A DNA stretch of 64,000 nt from Arthrobacter sp. zg-Y844 (GTDB taxonomy: Bacteria > Actinomycetota > Actinomycetes > Actinomycetales > Micrococcaceae), in assembly GCF_024385465.1 (NCBI RefSeq), contig NZ_JANFLS010000004.1, forward strand, positions 434,001 through 498,000, written 5' to 3'. Shown here one piece after another: positions 63,801-64,000 of this stretch (position 1 is the stretch's first letter; each line of letters opens with the position of its first letter). The position numbers were made by a program, and so were the translations under genes. The notes beneath the pieces are model-generated. The model did not search any database. It saw nothing but the letters and a program-made list of their open reading frames with translations, and was not told the origin of the DNA.

Positions 63801-64000
<200 letters not shown>

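Overview
This 64 kb window is a chromosomal segment of a high-GC Gram-positive bacterium. Gene content and protein style point to Micrococcaceae, most likely Arthrobacter in the broad sense. The signs are GTG and TTG starts, ATGA overlaps, alanine/proline-rich tails on translation proteins, the orders ftsK-pgsA-cinA-clgR and DUF3046-recA-recX-miaB-miaA-dapF-hflX, and LexA boxes of the actinobacterial GAAC-N4-GTTC type. I saw no rRNA, tRNA, CRISPR array, insertion sequence, phage gene or attachment site. Nearly all the DNA is ordered housekeeping genes, and no gene looks obviously recently acquired.

Layout. 1-11.9 kb: translation and RNA metabolism (infB 3' end, rbfA, truB, ribF, rpsO, pnp, an M16 peptidase) plus three small membrane proteins and an aminotransferase. 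11.9-19.4 kb: a molybdenum-cofactor island with moaA-moaD leftward and modA-modB, a membrane-anchored sulfite-oxidase-type enzyme, moeA, moaC, moaB and moaE rightward. 19.4-24.6 kb: lysine/diaminopimelate genes dapB and dapA with RNase J. 24.6-29.2 kb: ftsK, pgsA, cinA, clgR. 29.4-42.9 kb: a MarR regulator, DUF3046, recA, recX, two secreted lysozyme-like paralogues, miaB, miaA, dapF, an RsmC-type methyltransferase, hflX and a DinG helicase. 43.0-44.7 kb: lexA and a divergent LysM membrane protein. 44.8-50.5 kb: hisC-hisB-hisH-(52-aa membrane protein)-hisA, an SseB-like protein and an MFS transporter. 50.6-54.4 kb: DUF1844, infC, rpmI, rplT and an rRNA methyltransferase. 54.5-64 kb: MFS exporter, Nudix hydrolase, Rv2578c-type radical SAM protein, an HExxH protein, pheS-pheT, a HAD hydrolase, a quinone oxidoreductase and the start of argC.

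How the genes work together. The most coherent theme beyond housekeeping is DNA-damage control. recA has a LexA-box promoter and, downstream, an exact match to the RecA-NDp/PafBC-type promoter motif. The lexA-LysM intergenic region carries two LexA boxes, each at the -35 of a modelled divergent promoter, plus a near match to the same PafBC-type motif. The hflX-dinG operon has a one-mismatch PafBC-type promoter followed by a one-mismatch LexA box. The radical SAM gene has a perfect LexA core 10 bp before its start. Together they suggest a local double-input (LexA and PafBC) damage regulon with a LysM protein in the position of SOS division inhibitors such as YneA, DivS and ChiZ.

Other points of interest are a ribosomal protein L20 with an extra C-terminal domain, infC starting at ATT with a long Ala/Pro/Lys tail, a 52-residue membrane ORF inside the his operon, and a molybdate transport operon lacking modC. 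All functional statements rest on reading the sequence and on family knowledge; no database search was run.
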